A stretch of 64,000 nucleotides of DNA from Flavobacterium panacis (GCF_024649945.1 NZ_JANKMS010000009.1:124001-188000), one strand, 5' to 3'. Shown: positions 15,150-24,941, numbered from the stretch's first letter. Program-made: numbers and translations. The notes: generated by a model not told the origin, from the sequence alone.

Positions 15150-17588
15150 CTATTTTATTTCTTGTTTTAATGCTTCAAAAAGAACAATAATTTTTTGTTC
15201 TAAATCGCTATAAATGCTTTCTATGTCGAGAGTGTTTAAATCTTCTTTTTCTAATGTCTTTAAAATCTCACCAATTTCTTTCGCTTGAATTTGTCTGAAC
15301 ATTGGAGCAATTCGGTGAGAAATAGATTTTATTTCATCGTGATTGTGCTCTTTTACGGCTGTTTTTAATGTGCCTAAATTCTCAACAGTCGTTTCTACAA
15401 AAGATTTTAAAACTTCTTTTAAAGCTGAATCATCCTGTCCCAGAAAATCTTTTAAAGTTTCTAAAGAATAAATTTCAGACGAATTTTCTCCGTCACTTTC
15501 TACAGCTTCAATAACAGGAATTTCTTCATGATCTAAAATATGCTGAATAGTCTCCAGTAAGATTTTTGGCGAATAAGGTTTTTTAACAACCGTTGTAAAA
15601 CCAGCATCTTTATAAACCGAAAGATCTAAATCTGTTCGTCCTGTAAGAGCGATAACAGGCTGATTTTTGAAAATGGTTTCAGGAAGTTCTTTCAGCTTTT
15701 CTAAAAACATAAAACCATCAATTCCTGGCATCTGAATGTCGGTGATTACAAAGTCAAAACGAGTATTTTGAATGGTTTCTAAAGCTTTAATCGGATTGGT
15801 AAAAGAGAAAACTTGATGTTGTTCTTGTTTCAAAACACCGCTAGTCAAGTTCAAGAGATTGATGTCGTCATCAACCACGATAAAAGTCTGTTTTTTGGTG
15901 CTTTTGTATGACTTGTTTGTTGCTTCATTTAAAACAGGCTGACTATTGTCAAATGACAACGGTAATTGAATAATAAAGGTGCTTCCTTTTCCAAAAATAC
16001 TGTCAAGATTTAAATTTCCGCCTAGAATAGAAATAATCTTCTGGCAGATAGATAATCCTAAACCGGTACCACCATATGTTTTTTCGATGTTTTCATTGGC
16101 TTGTGCAAATTCTTCAAAAACCAATTTCTGATTGGCTTTTTCAATTCCTATTCCAGTATCTTGAATCGAAATGGTAAAAGATTGTTCGTCATTCGCGTAA
16201 GCGGCAATTCGAATATAACCTTCTTCAGTAAACTTATAGGCATTTCCGATAATATTGGTCAAAATCTGTTTTAATCGGAAAGGATCACCAACAATTCGTT
16301 TCTGGAACTTTTCGTCCACATTAATAATTAAATCAATGTCTTTTTGCTTGTAAACAGTTTGAATGTTTCGAGCAACATCTTCAATGATTTCAGGTAATAA
16401 AAACGGAACTTTTTCAATCGTGATTTTTCCAGCTTCAATCTGAGAGAAATCCAATAAATCTTGAACAAGTTGTGTAATATATTCAGACGAATTTTTAATG
16501 TTTTTAATGAAATAAGACTGTTTGGTATTAACATCTGAATTGCCTAAAAGTTCAGAATAACCAACAATCGTACTCAAAGGTGTTTTTAGATCATGACTTA
16601 CGGTCGAAATTAACTGTTCTCGGCTTTTAAGGAGATTTTTAGTTTTAAAATTGGCAATTTCCAGCTGTTTTTTATAGACTTGAGATTTAGAATAATCACT
16701 AACAATTAGAATAGAAAAGAAAACAGTCAGCAATAAACCAATAACGGCAGAAGCAGTGACAATCTCGTTTACTCTTTTTAAAGATTTTTCTTTTAATGAA
16801 TTGCTTTTAATGGAGTTGTTAATAATTTCTCTCTCAATAATTCGAAGTATTTTTCGAAGCTGATCTGATATTGCGATTTCATTTTGAAGTAGTTTGTTTT
16901 CTTCAAAGTTTAGAGATTCTTTTTTCTTTTCTGCTTTTAATTTTACCGAACTCAAAAGTTTTTTAGAATTGGCCAAAATCGAATCAGAAGCTTTTTTACT
17001 TAAGGTATTGGTGCTGTCGTCTGGAATATTCGAGTTCATATAATCAACATAACGTTGTAAAACGTTTCGCTGATAACTTCCTAATTGGTTTGGGTTTTTG
17101 GTAAAATCTTGAAGTTCCAATTTTCTTAAATTGAACTCCATTTTTGTGATTTCTTCAATCGCATTGTTGACAGAAGTTTCGTCGTCTGCTTTGTTTTTTA
17201 TTTCGCGTAGTTGTTTGATGTTTTCTGTCTTTTCAGCCAAAAAAAAGGTTACACTATCCAAAAGCGTTTTCTGATATTCGGTGGTAACAATTTGTTTTAA
17301 AGTATCGATACGACATTTCAGCGAATCGGTTTCGGAAAGATAATTTCTAAAATCTTTTTCAGAGTTATTTTGAATGGTTTGTCTGGCTAAACTTTCTGTT
17401 TTATAAACATTAGAATACAATCTACTTACTCTAAGAATTTTATTTTTTTCTAAAGCAATTTTATCTTCCAATTTATTGTAAACCACATTTTCAGAGTACA
17501 AAAACCATCCAACTGTAACAACCAAAGCCAATAATGCAACATAGCTGAATAAAACTTTAATTGCGGTGTAACTTTTTTTGCTCTCCAT
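15150..17588 (-). CDS. Hybrid sensor histidine kinase with receiver and HPt domains
   Basis: 812 residues. Two membrane helices (about 10-30 and 277-297) flank a long, helical, probably periplasmic sensor region. Then HisKA with His332 in STVSHDLKTPLS, HATPase with N-box NIIGNAYKF, G1 DTGIGI and G2 GGTGLGL, a receiver domain (about 568-685, Asp617 in VITDIQMPG) and a C-terminal HPt domain with His758 in SISHRIAP. All four phosphorelay sites except a final output receiver are therefore in one protein. The missing output could be the NtrC-type regulator convergent with it across the repeat region; this pairing is inferred from proximity. Confidence 0.95.
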   Translation of the reverse strand: MESKKSYTAIKVLFSYVALLALVVTVGWFLYSENVVYNKLEDKIALEKNKILRVSRLYSNVYKTESLARQTIQNNSEKDFRNYLSETDSLKCRIDTLKQIVTTEYQKTLLDSVTFFLAEKTENIKQLREIKNKADDETSVNNAIEEITKMEFNLRKLELQDFTKNPNQLGSYQRNVLQRYVDYMNSNIPDDSTNTLSKKASDSILANSKKLLSSVKLKAEKKKESLNFEENKLLQNEIAISDQLRKILRIIEREIINNSIKSNSLKEKSLKRVNEIVTASAVIGLLLTVFFSILIVSDYSKSQVYKKQLEIANFKTKNLLKSREQLISTVSHDLKTPLSTIVGYSELLGNSDVNTKQSYFIKNIKNSSEYITQLVQDLLDFSQIEAGKITIEKVPFLLPEIIEDVARNIQTVYKQKDIDLIINVDEKFQKRIVGDPFRLKQILTNIIGNAYKFTEEGYIRIAAYANDEQSFTISIQDTGIGIEKANQKLVFEEFAQANENIEKTYGGTGLGLSICQKIISILGGNLNLDSIFGKGSTFIIQLPLSFDNSQPVLNEATNKSYKSTKKQTFIVVDDDINLLNLTSGVLKQEQHQVFSFTNPIKALETIQNTRFDFVITDIQMPGIDGFMFLEKLKELPETIFKNQPVIALTGRTDLDLSVYKDAGFTTVVKKPYSPKILLETIQHILDHEEIPVIEAVESDGENSSEIYSLETLKDFLGQDDSALKEVLKSFVETTVENLGTLKTAVKEHNHDEIKSISHRIAPMFRQIQAKEIGEILKTLEKEDLNTLDIESIYSDLEQKIIVLFEALKQEIK

Positions 17589-17964
17589 ATTTTGCTGAAA
17601 GGATTTTGGAAATTTAGGAATTCTATAAACTCGTGCAATTTATCTAAAAAAAACTGTTTTCGGAATATTTAAAGTGCCGAATATGTTACATAATTGTAAT
17701 GTTTGCAAACGAAAACAGCCGTAGATTATATAAAATCTACGGCTGTTTTTTTTATGTTTTTATGATTAACCCTTTGGGTGAAATTATTTTAAACACATAG
17801 AAACATAGTTTATCTAAACTTGAAAAAAGGCGTTTCACTAGTTTAAATACACATAGTTTAGCTATGTGTGGAAACTTGTTTCTTTCATTCTCTTTTTCCA
17901 ACACAAAAATCTATGTGTCTATGTGTTAAAATGGTTATGTTTTAATTTCACTCAACGAGTTGAA
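17589..17964 (-). other. Intergenic region with hairpin and ACACATAG repeats
   Basis: 376 bp without a gene, upstream of the kinase and downstream of the S9 peptidase. A 16-bp stem at 17712-17727/17734-17749 (AAAACAGCCGTAGATT) can terminate in either direction; the longer T run is on the plus strand. Further right, nested inverted repeats with ACACATAG units (17791-17931), including ACACATAGTTTAGCTATGTG at 17850. GTTTGCAAAC at 17701-17710 is a 10-bp palindrome in the likely kinase promoter area. Confidence 0.6.
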
Positions 17965-19866
17965 CTATAAAGTTTCACTCAACCATTTAAAAAATTCACC
18001 TTGCCAAACCTGAGCATTTTGTGGTTTTAAAACCCAGTGATTTTCTTCTGGGAAATACACAAATCTACTTTTGATTCCTCTTAATTGAGCAGCTTGAAAA
18101 GCTTCTTGTCCTTGACCAATTGGTACACGGAAATCTTTTCCTCCTTGGAAAATCAAAATTGGTCTATTCCAGTTCTGAACCAAAGTTGCAGGATTAAATG
18201 TCGTATACGCTTTTTGAGCTACAGCATTATCTTTTTCCCAATAAGCGCCACCAAAATCCCAGTTGTTAAAGAAAACTTCCTCAGTTGTTCCTAACATTGA
18301 AACGGTATTGAAAACGCCATCGTGAGCAATAAAAGTTTTGAAACGGTTTTTGTGAATTCCTGCTAAATAAAATACAGAATATCCTCCGTAACTAGCACCA
18401 ACACATCCTAAACGAGTTTTGTCAACATAACTTTCTTTAGCAATATCATCAATTGCAGAAAGATAATCGTCCATTACTTGTCCACCCCAATCTTTACTAA
18501 TTTTTTCATTCCATTCTACACCATGTCCTGGCATACCGCGACGGTTTGGAGCAACCACTACGTAACCTTTAGCGGCCATTAAAGAGAAATTCCAACGGAA
18601 AGAATACGATTGTGTTAAAGCACTTTGTGGTCCGCCTTGACAATATAAAAGTGTTGGATACTTTTTAGAAGCATCAAAATTTGGAGGTAAGATTACCCAA
18701 ACCAACATTTTTTTGCCATCAGTTGTAGTAACATAACGTCTTTCTGTTTTGCTTAACGTTAAAGATTTGTACGTTTCTGTATTTACATTAGAAAGTTGTT
18801 TCCAAGTATTTTTCTTTAGGTTGAAAGAAAAAATTTCACCAGCATGATTCATGTCAGTTCTAGTCACAATAATATCATCACCAGCAAATCCAACTAAATC
18901 ATTTACATCAAAATCGCCGTTTGTCAATTGACGAACGTTGATGGCGATTTTAGTTAAACCAGGAAAATTAACAGAGAAAATTTGTTTTGTTCCATCAATT
19001 GGCGCTACAAAAAATACTGTTTTCCCATCTTTACTCCAGATAAAATTATCTACAGTACCGTCCCAGTTTGCAGTTAAATTGGTTTTGATTCCTTTAAACT
19101 CAACAATAATGTCATTTTTATCAGACTCGTAACCGTCACGTTTCATTTGCAACCAAGATAAATTTCCTGTTGGAGAAAATTGTGGCGCAGTATCGTAACC
19201 TAAATTGCCTTCAGTTCTATTGATTGTTTTTTGAGTTTCTAAATTGTACTCATAAATATCGGTATTAGTAGAAATTGCATAAGCAGTTCCCGCTTTTTTC
19301 TTGCAAACGTAAAAAATGCTTTTGCTGTCTGGTGACCAAATATAATCTTCGTCACCTCCAAAAGGTTTTTGCGGAGAATCAAAAGTTTCACCTTTTAAGA
19401 TGTCAATTCCTTTTCCACCATTTTTGTTTTCTTTATAAAAAACATGATTGAATTTCCCTTCGTTCCAAGTGTCCCAATGACGATAATCTAATCCGTCATA
19501 AATTTGAGCATCAGATTTTCCAAGGTTTGGATAGTAATCTTTTCCTAAAACTTTGTCGAGTTTTACTTCTTCATTATAAACAATAAATTTTCCATCAGGA
19601 GAAATATTTTTATCCGCTAAGATTTCTTTTGTGTCTTTAATTTCTGTTGCATTTCCTCCAGTTACAGGAATCGTATACAATTTTGAAGACGATTTATTTT
19701 CTTCTACAGAAGGTGTAGAAACTTTAAAAACAACATTTTTTGCATCTTTAGAAATGCCAAGAGGTGTTACTCTTCCTAATTTCCATAACAATTCCGGCGA
19801 CATTACATTCTGTCCGATAGCGTTTAAACTCATCATTATTAAGGTTGTTAATACTACTTTTTTCAT
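17965..19866 (-). CDS. S9 family (prolyl oligopeptidase type) peptidase, exported
   Basis: 633 residues. Signal peptide MKKVVLTTLIMMSLNAIGQ, then a beta-propeller of WD40-like PD40 repeats (for example KNISPDGKFIVYN, YIWSPDSKSIFYV, PQFSPTGNLSWL, NFIWSKDGKTVFFV) and a C-terminal alpha/beta hydrolase domain with the nucleophile Ser in GASYGGYS and later FQGGKDFRVP and EENHWV carrying the Asp and His. The enzyme probably releases dipeptides or blocked amino acids in the periplasm (acylaminoacyl-peptidase/DPP-like). Monocistronic. Confidence 0.93.
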   Translation of the reverse strand: MKKVVLTTLIMMSLNAIGQNVMSPELLWKLGRVTPLGISKDAKNVVFKVSTPSVEENKSSSKLYTIPVTGGNATEIKDTKEILADKNISPDGKFIVYNEEVKLDKVLGKDYYPNLGKSDAQIYDGLDYRHWDTWNEGKFNHVFYKENKNGGKGIDILKGETFDSPQKPFGGDEDYIWSPDSKSIFYVCKKKAGTAYAISTNTDIYEYNLETQKTINRTEGNLGYDTAPQFSPTGNLSWLQMKRDGYESDKNDIIVEFKGIKTNLTANWDGTVDNFIWSKDGKTVFFVAPIDGTKQIFSVNFPGLTKIAINVRQLTNGDFDVNDLVGFAGDDIIVTRTDMNHAGEIFSFNLKKNTWKQLSNVNTETYKSLTLSKTERRYVTTTDGKKMLVWVILPPNFDASKKYPTLLYCQGGPQSALTQSYSFRWNFSLMAAKGYVVVAPNRRGMPGHGVEWNEKISKDWGGQVMDDYLSAIDDIAKESYVDKTRLGCVGASYGGYSVFYLAGIHKNRFKTFIAHDGVFNTVSMLGTTEEVFFNNWDFGGAYWEKDNAVAQKAYTTFNPATLVQNWNRPILIFQGGKDFRVPIGQGQEAFQAAQLRGIKSRFVYFPEENHWVLKPQNAQVWQGEFFKWLSETL

Positions 19867-19970
19867 AATAAAAATTCAATTTTTTGTGGCGCTAAAAATA
19901 CAACAATTAAATTCCAATTAGTTAAATTCCAAATTCCAAAAACTGTTAAAATTCGGGTAAATTTTTTCCG

Positions 19971-20029
19971 CCACGAATTCACGAATTTTTTTTAATAATC
20001 TTTGAGAATAATAATTCGTGAATTCGTGG
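19971..20029. repeat. CACGAATT inverted repeat
   Basis: A perfect 17-bp inverted pair CCACGAATTCACGAATT/AATTCGTGAATTCGTGG with a 25-nt spacer, in the divergent region between the S9 peptidase and the oxidoreductase. Flanked on both sides by AATTCCAAAT and ATTTGGAATT strings (19911-19938, 20051-20133). Same family as copies at 38759, 39223 and, degenerate, 40089 and 46024. Confidence 0.75.
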
Positions 20030-20142
20030 TTGTCAACATTTTGAAGTTAAAACTTGGAATTTGGAATTTTCAAATTTGGAATTTTATTTAGTAATTTAAC
20101 CCAAGTTTGGAATTTGGAATTTAAATTTTGGAATTTACTATT

Positions 20143-21255
20143 ATGGAACTTAGCTATTGGGAAATAAAAAACTGGTTTTCAAATATTGAATACACCATTG
20201 TAGGCAGCGGAATTGTTGGACTTCATACGGCATTACGCTTACGCGAAAGATTTCCAGTTGCTAAAATTTTGGTTTTAGAACGTGGGATGTTACCACAAGG
20301 AGCCAGTACCAAAAATGCTGGTTTTGCCTGTTTTGGAAGTCTTTCTGAAATTATGGAAGATTTAAAAACACACTCAGAAGATGATGTTGTGCATTTGATT
20401 GAAAAACGTTGGAAAGGTTTACAGTTGCTTCGAAAAAAACTCGGAGATTCGGCAATTGATTTTAAACCTCACGGCGGATACGAATTGTTTCTGAAAGAAG
20501 ATGAATTTGGTTTTAATGAATGTATTTCGAAAATGCCTTTTATCAACGAAATCTTAAAACCTCTTTTTAAAGCTGAAGTTTTTGCTAAAGAAACCGACCG
20601 TTTTGGGTTTGGAAATATTCAGGATTATCTCATTTTTAATCCGTTTGAGGCGCAGATTGATACTGGAAATATGATGCAAGAATTATTGAGGCAAGCAGTT
20701 TCAGAAAATATTTTAATTCTAAATCAGCAAACTGTAACCTCTTATGCAGACGCAGGAAATCATGTCGAGGTGGTTTTAAGTGATTTTAGTTTTAAAACCC
20801 AAAAATTACTTTTTGCAACCAATGGTTTTGCGGGAACTTTAACCCAAGGAGCGGTTAAACCTGCCAGAGCACAAGTATTAATTACAGAGCCGATTCATAA
20901 TTTAGATATAAAAGGAACGTTTCATTTAGATAAAGGGTATTATTATTTCAGAAATATCAACGATCGAATTTTATTAGGCGGAGGACGAAATCTGGATTTT
21001 GAAGGTGAAACGACAACTGAATTTGGTCAGACGAAAATTATTCAAAATAAATTGGAAGATTTACTGAAAAATGTAATTTTACCGAATCAGGATTTTCAGA
21101 TTGCACACCGTTGGAGTGGCATTATGGGAATCGGAAATAGTAAAAATCCTGTTGTTTCTCAATTGTCTGAAAACGTGTTTTGTGGAGTGCGTTTAGGAGG
21201 AATGGGAGTAGCAATAGGCAGTTTAATAGGAACAGAATTAGCAGATTTAATATAA
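20143..21255 (+). CDS. FAD-dependent oxidoreductase, DAO family
   Basis: 370 residues from the ATG at 20143 (an in-frame TTG 15 bp earlier lies in repeat DNA and is not preferred). The N-terminal dinucleotide fold YTIVGSGIVGLHTALRLRE and the following LVLERG bind FAD. The middle has a KNAGFACFGSLSE segment and the C-terminus RWSGIMGIG and GVRLGGMGVAIGS, as in glycine oxidase/D-amino-acid dehydrogenase relatives. Substrate unknown. Its stop shares one base with the mtgA start (TAATG), so the two are translationally coupled. Confidence 0.9.
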   Translation: MELSYWEIKNWFSNIEYTIVGSGIVGLHTALRLRERFPVAKILVLERGMLPQGASTKNAGFACFGSLSEIMEDLKTHSEDDVVHLIEKRWKGLQLLRKKLGDSAIDFKPHGGYELFLKEDEFGFNECISKMPFINEILKPLFKAEVFAKETDRFGFGNIQDYLIFNPFEAQIDTGNMMQELLRQAVSENILILNQQTVTSYADAGNHVEVVLSDFSFKTQKLLFATNGFAGTLTQGAVKPARAQVLITEPIHNLDIKGTFHLDKGYYYFRNINDRILLGGGRNLDFEGETTTEFGQTKIIQNKLEDLLKNVILPNQDFQIAHRWSGIMGIGNSKNPVVSQLSENVFCGVRLGGMGVAIGSLIGTELADLI

Positions 21256-22043
21256 TGGCAGCACCCAAAAAACCGGCACCGAAAAAAACAACCGCAACTA
21301 AACCGAAACCTAAAACGGCTTCTAAAAAAGGAAATCGTTCCTTGGTAGAAAAAATTAAATGGTTTTTTATTAAAGCTGCTTTATGGTTTTTTGGATTATC
21401 AATCGGATCGGTAATATTTTTTAAGTATGTTCCAGTTCCTTTTACGCCTTTGATGATTATTCGTGCTATTGAAAATAAATGGGCAGGAAAAGAAGTTTAT
21501 TTTGATCACGATTGGGAACCGATTGAAAAAATCTCCATGAATTTGCAGAAAGCAGTTATTGCAAGTGAAGATGCTACTTTTTTAACTCACAATGGTTTCG
21601 ATTTTAAAGCGCTTCAAAAAGCCTATAAAAGCAATGAACGCGGCCGCCGAATTCGTGGTGGAAGTACTATTTCGCAACAAACTGCGAAAAACGTTTTTTT
21701 ATGGCAAGGGAAAAGCTATTTGCGTAAAGGTCTTGAAGCTTATTTTACTGTTTTAATTGAATTGATTTGGGGTAAAGAACGTATCATGGAAGTGTATCTG
21801 AATAGTATCGAAATGGGCGATGGTGTTTATGGTGCTTATGCAGCAACAGAACATTGGTACCGTAGAGATGCTTCGAGTTTAACAGCAATGCAGGCGGCTG
21901 GAATTGCGGCAATCTTACCAAATCCGAGAAAATTTAAGGCTACAGGTTCGTCAAGTTATATCAACAGAAGAAAAGAACGAATTGTTCGCGAAATGCGATA
22001 TGTTGGAAAAATCAATTATAGTGGTAAGGATGATAAGAAGTAA
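21255..22043 (+). CDS. mtgA: Monofunctional biosynthetic peptidoglycan transglycosylase
   Basis: 262 residues from the ATG at 21255. A Lys/Pro/Ala/Thr-rich cytoplasmic tail (to about 30), one TM helix (about 45-65) and a GT51 domain. GT51 motifs are visible: ASEDATFLTHNGFD with the catalytic Glu, RGGSTISQQTAKN, and LNSIEMGDGVYGAYAA. No transpeptidase domain follows, so it polymerises glycan strands only. The start is fixed by the TAATG overlap with the oxidoreductase gene. Its 3' end overlaps lpxR by 14 bp. Confidence 0.94.
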   Translation: MAAPKKPAPKKTTATKPKPKTASKKGNRSLVEKIKWFFIKAALWFFGLSIGSVIFFKYVPVPFTPLMIIRAIENKWAGKEVYFDHDWEPIEKISMNLQKAVIASEDATFLTHNGFDFKALQKAYKSNERGRRIRGGSTISQQTAKNVFLWQGKSYLRKGLEAYFTVLIELIWGKERIMEVYLNSIEMGDGVYGAYAATEHWYRRDASSLTAMQAAGIAAILPNPRKFKATGSSSYINRRKERIVREMRYVGKINYSGKDDKK

Positions 22044-22989
22044 AAAAACGCTTTTTGCTTTTCTAATCTTAACCACAACGTTGACATTTGGACAAGGAAA
22101 AACTTCAGAAATAGGTTTTATATCCGATAACGATTTGTACACTTCGTCTAAAAACGATATGTACTACACCAACGGATTGGAAATTTTTTATCGGTTTTTA
22201 TCAAAAAATGATAATCCAAAAATCAATAAGAAAATTACAGAATTCCGTGTCGGACAATATATTTATAATCCGAGATTTATTAACGAAACTTCAGTCGATG
22301 TAAATGATCGTCCTTTTACGGCTTATCTTTTTGCTGAAGCTGGACGCAGTTTTTTTTACCAAAGTGAATCTGTTTTAAAAACCGATTTTCAGTTGGGTTT
22401 TATGGGACCAAATGCTTTGGGAGAAGAAACACAGGTAGGTTTTCATAAAATTATTGGATACAAAAAAGTGTACGGTTGGGAAAATCAGCTGCATAATGCT
22501 TTTGGAGTGCAGGCACATGTAATGTATTCAAAAAAGATGTTTCCTTCAAAACACAATGATTTTGTAGATCTTCATTTTCAGTCCGAAGCTAATTTAGGAA
22601 CCATTTTTACAGGAGTTTCAACGGGATTTATGGCAAGAATCGGATTTAAGAAATTGCTTCCGATTTACGATTCCAATATGCACGATGCATCAGTACATGC
22701 TAATGCGCAGCCAGATATTCGAGAATTTTATTTCTACATAGCGCCAAGTGTCAATTATCAGTTTTATGATGCGACAATAGAAGGCAGTATGTTTAACGAT
22801 ACAAGTCCAATTACTTTTGATTTGGAGCCACTTCGTTTTAATGGCGAAGCAGGTTTAAAATATCGACATAATAACTTCAATATTTCATATTCTTTCATTT
22901 ACCGCGGAAGAGAATTAAACGATCCAGGAATTGATACCAACGCTGGATATTTTTATGGTTCTATTCGAATGGGCTTTTTGTTGAAATAG
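22030..22989 (+). CDS. LpxR-family outer-membrane lipid A deacylase
   Basis: 319 residues from the ATG at 22030; longer frames upstream lie inside mtgA and lack a signal. Signal peptide to about FGQ24, then the DUF2219/LpxR opening ISDNDLYTSSKNDMYYTNG, whose Asn-Asp and Tyr-Thr-Asn-Gly are the family hallmark, and amphipathic strands ending in an aromatic-rich C-terminus suited to a beta-barrel. LpxR removes the 3'-acyloxyacyl chain from lipid A. Coupling with mtgA places two envelope-modifying enzymes on one transcript. Confidence 0.85.
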   Translation: MIRSKKTLFAFLILTTTLTFGQGKTSEIGFISDNDLYTSSKNDMYYTNGLEIFYRFLSKNDNPKINKKITEFRVGQYIYNPRFINETSVDVNDRPFTAYLFAEAGRSFFYQSESVLKTDFQLGFMGPNALGEETQVGFHKIIGYKKVYGWENQLHNAFGVQAHVMYSKKMFPSKHNDFVDLHFQSEANLGTIFTGVSTGFMARIGFKKLLPIYDSNMHDASVHANAQPDIREFYFYIAPSVNYQFYDATIEGSMFNDTSPITFDLEPLRFNGEAGLKYRHNNFNISYSFIYRGRELNDPGIDTNAGYFYGSIRMGFLLK

Positions 22990-23060
22990 TTTTTTTGAAT
23001 GAAATTGAAGTTATTATTACGGTTGAATGAATTTTTAGATTTCTAAATAAGATATTTTTT

Positions 23061-23146
23061 CAATTGCCTCCAGCTTTAGCTGGAGGTTTTTTGTTTTCAA
23101 TAAATAGGCTTTAGCCAAATATTTTGTTTTTTGGCTAAAGCTTATT
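23061..23146. repeat. Two-hairpin dispersed repeat, copy 1 (terminator of lpxR)
   Basis: First hairpin CCTCCAGCT-TT-AGCTGGAGG (23067-23086) followed by a T run, which can terminate the lpxR transcript. Second hairpin, GGCTTTAGCC (23107) with GGCTAAAGC (23133). The same two-hairpin order recurs at 62200-62320, so this is a mobile or recombining repeat that has taken a terminator position. Confidence 0.75.
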
Positions 23147-23168
23147 GGGTAATAGCATTTTTTACGAT

Positions 23169-24329
23169 TTAATACGTCTCATAAATAATCTCATCCTCCA
23201 TTTTAAGTTTCTTATCGAAAGAAACATACAAGAACAATTGTCCTGCTGGAGATTCGCCAGCATCGTAACCTATTCTGAAAGTATCTTCATCGTCAAGAAT
23301 AATATCGGAAGGTTTTAGGCTTTTAACATCTTCATCGGGATGTTTTTCCTGAATGAATGTTAAAGCATCTTTATTCAACTGATCGAAGTTTTTGTGTAGT
23401 TTGGTAATAAGTGGACGCAGTTTTTCCATGTTTTGAAAAGTTTGAACTTCGGTGGAAACATAAAGTTCGAAACCTTCAATAACTAAGTTTGCTGCATATC
23501 TTGAAGAAGAAACATCGTAATTGAAAACACCAATTCTGTCAATTGTATAATCTTCTTCTTTGATTAAATTGTTTGAATAATCAATTGTTTTTAATTCCGG
23601 ATTTCTAGAAGTATCCAATTCAGAGATTTTGTTATCAGAACAATATAAAGTTCGTAGCAAAGTATTTTGACTGATGTCCAAAACACTAAGATGATTGTAA
23701 AAACAACGTAAATCTTCAAGGTTTGTATTGTTTTGCAAATTTAAATTTTTGATGACATTATTACTGCATCTTACCGTTTTCAAAGAAGGACAACTGCTGA
23801 TATCAAGACTCATTAATCCATTTTGGGTGCATTCGAGATAGTGTAAGTTTGGTTTATTGTCCAGTTCAATTCCGAAAATATGATTATAGCTAAAATCCAA
23901 TTCTTCTAAAAGTGGATTATTTTCTAAAGAAAGATCCGTCAACAAGTTCCAGTGGCAAACTAGTTTTTCAAGAAGTGTATTGTTTTTTAGTTTTAATTTT
24001 TTGATTCGGTTAAAACCGCAATTTAGATATCGGAGTCCTTTGTTTTCAGATAAATCAAGCGATAGGATTTCGTTTTCACTGCAAATCAATTCTTCTAATA
24101 ATAAATTACGGCTACAATCCATAACTTGAAGTTTATTATAAGAACAATCCAAACTTTTTAAAGCAGTAAAATATTCTAATCCATCGAGGTTTTTTAGTTT
24201 TTGTACAGACAAATCTAATAATTCCACTTTCAAAACATCATTGGTTTGAATGGTTGTTTTATCCTGCGAAAAATTCTCAAGAATATATTGTCTGAAATTG
24301 AGATCGGTGAAAAAATGCGTAATATCCAT
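23169..24329 (-). CDS. Leucine-rich repeat protein, cytoplasmic
   Basis: 386 residues without signal peptide. About ten tandem repeats of roughly 21 residues (about 45-265) of the type LxxLxCSxNxLxxLDLSxN, Cys- and Asn-rich, form an LRR solenoid. An unrelated C-terminal domain (about 270-386) contains DTFRIGYDAGESPAGQLFLYV. LRR solenoids bind proteins; the C-terminal domain is similar in style to DUF2004-like domains found in predicted immunity proteins, but I cannot confirm that. Last of nine co-directional genes. Confidence 0.85.
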   Translation of the reverse strand: MDITHFFTDLNFRQYILENFSQDKTTIQTNDVLKVELLDLSVQKLKNLDGLEYFTALKSLDCSYNKLQVMDCSRNLLLEELICSENEILSLDLSENKGLRYLNCGFNRIKKLKLKNNTLLEKLVCHWNLLTDLSLENNPLLEELDFSYNHIFGIELDNKPNLHYLECTQNGLMSLDISSCPSLKTVRCSNNVIKNLNLQNNTNLEDLRCFYNHLSVLDISQNTLLRTLYCSDNKISELDTSRNPELKTIDYSNNLIKEEDYTIDRIGVFNYDVSSSRYAANLVIEGFELYVSTEVQTFQNMEKLRPLITKLHKNFDQLNKDALTFIQEKHPDEDVKSLKPSDIILDDEDTFRIGYDAGESPAGQLFLYVSFDKKLKMEDEIIYETY

Positions 24330-24380
24330 ATTTTACTAAAAGTTGAAATTCTTTAATTTCGTTTTTTACTTCTTTAGAGG

Positions 24381-24941
24381 TTAATCCATTTCCATATCTT
24401 TTGAAAATTCCTCCCATTTTAGATTCAGGAATTCTTTAGTCTGTTCTACAAAATTGGAATCGACATCTTTTAAAGTCTGCACTTTCGGACTTAAAATTGC
24501 GTTACCATTTTCAAAATAAATAAAAGCGCTAACATCGTCATCTCCCCAAAAGAAAGGAAATACAATGGCTCTATTTTCTGGACTTTCGCTTACATATTTT
24601 TCTAAACTTATAATAAAAGCAAACATCGGAATCATCTCGAGGTAGTTTTCGCTAAAAAACATCATTCCGAAATGCCATTCTTCTGCAGTTTCATCATAAT
24701 CAGAAAAAACCATTGCTTCTCGATAATTCATCCAACCATCAATAACTTTCTGATTAGTGTTGTCATTGTAAAATTGAAGTTGCTCAGGAGTCAGATCCAT
24801 TTTTGAATACATTTTGCGGCTGTCCCACCATTCCAACCAGTTTTTGTTTAATTCCGGTTTTTCAGGTGAACTGTTTAGAAATTTTTCCAGCTGCGTTTTG
24901 GTAATTTTTACTTTGCAATATAATGAGCTTAATTCAGACAT
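24381..24941 (-). CDS. Hypothetical cytoplasmic protein
   Basis: 186 residues, acidic, no signal or TM. Tryptophan- and aromatic-rich segments (NWLEWWDSRK, EEWHFGMMFFSENY, FFWGDDDVSAFIYFENG) and high solubility are the style of SUKH-like or other immunity proteins, but no family is recognised. It lies 51 bp upstream of the LRR gene in the same direction. Confidence 0.65.
   Translation of the reverse strand: MSELSSLYCKVKITKTQLEKFLNSSPEKPELNKNWLEWWDSRKMYSKMDLTPEQLQFYNDNTNQKVIDGWMNYREAMVFSDYDETAEEWHFGMMFFSENYLEMIPMFAFIISLEKYVSESPENRAIVFPFFWGDDDVSAFIYFENGNAILSPKVQTLKDVDSNFVEQTKEFLNLKWEEFSKDMEMD

Noticed and set aside
20128..20142. TTG start for the FAD oxidoreductase
   Set aside because: It falls in AATTTGGAATT repeat DNA, and the ATG at 20143 follows directly.
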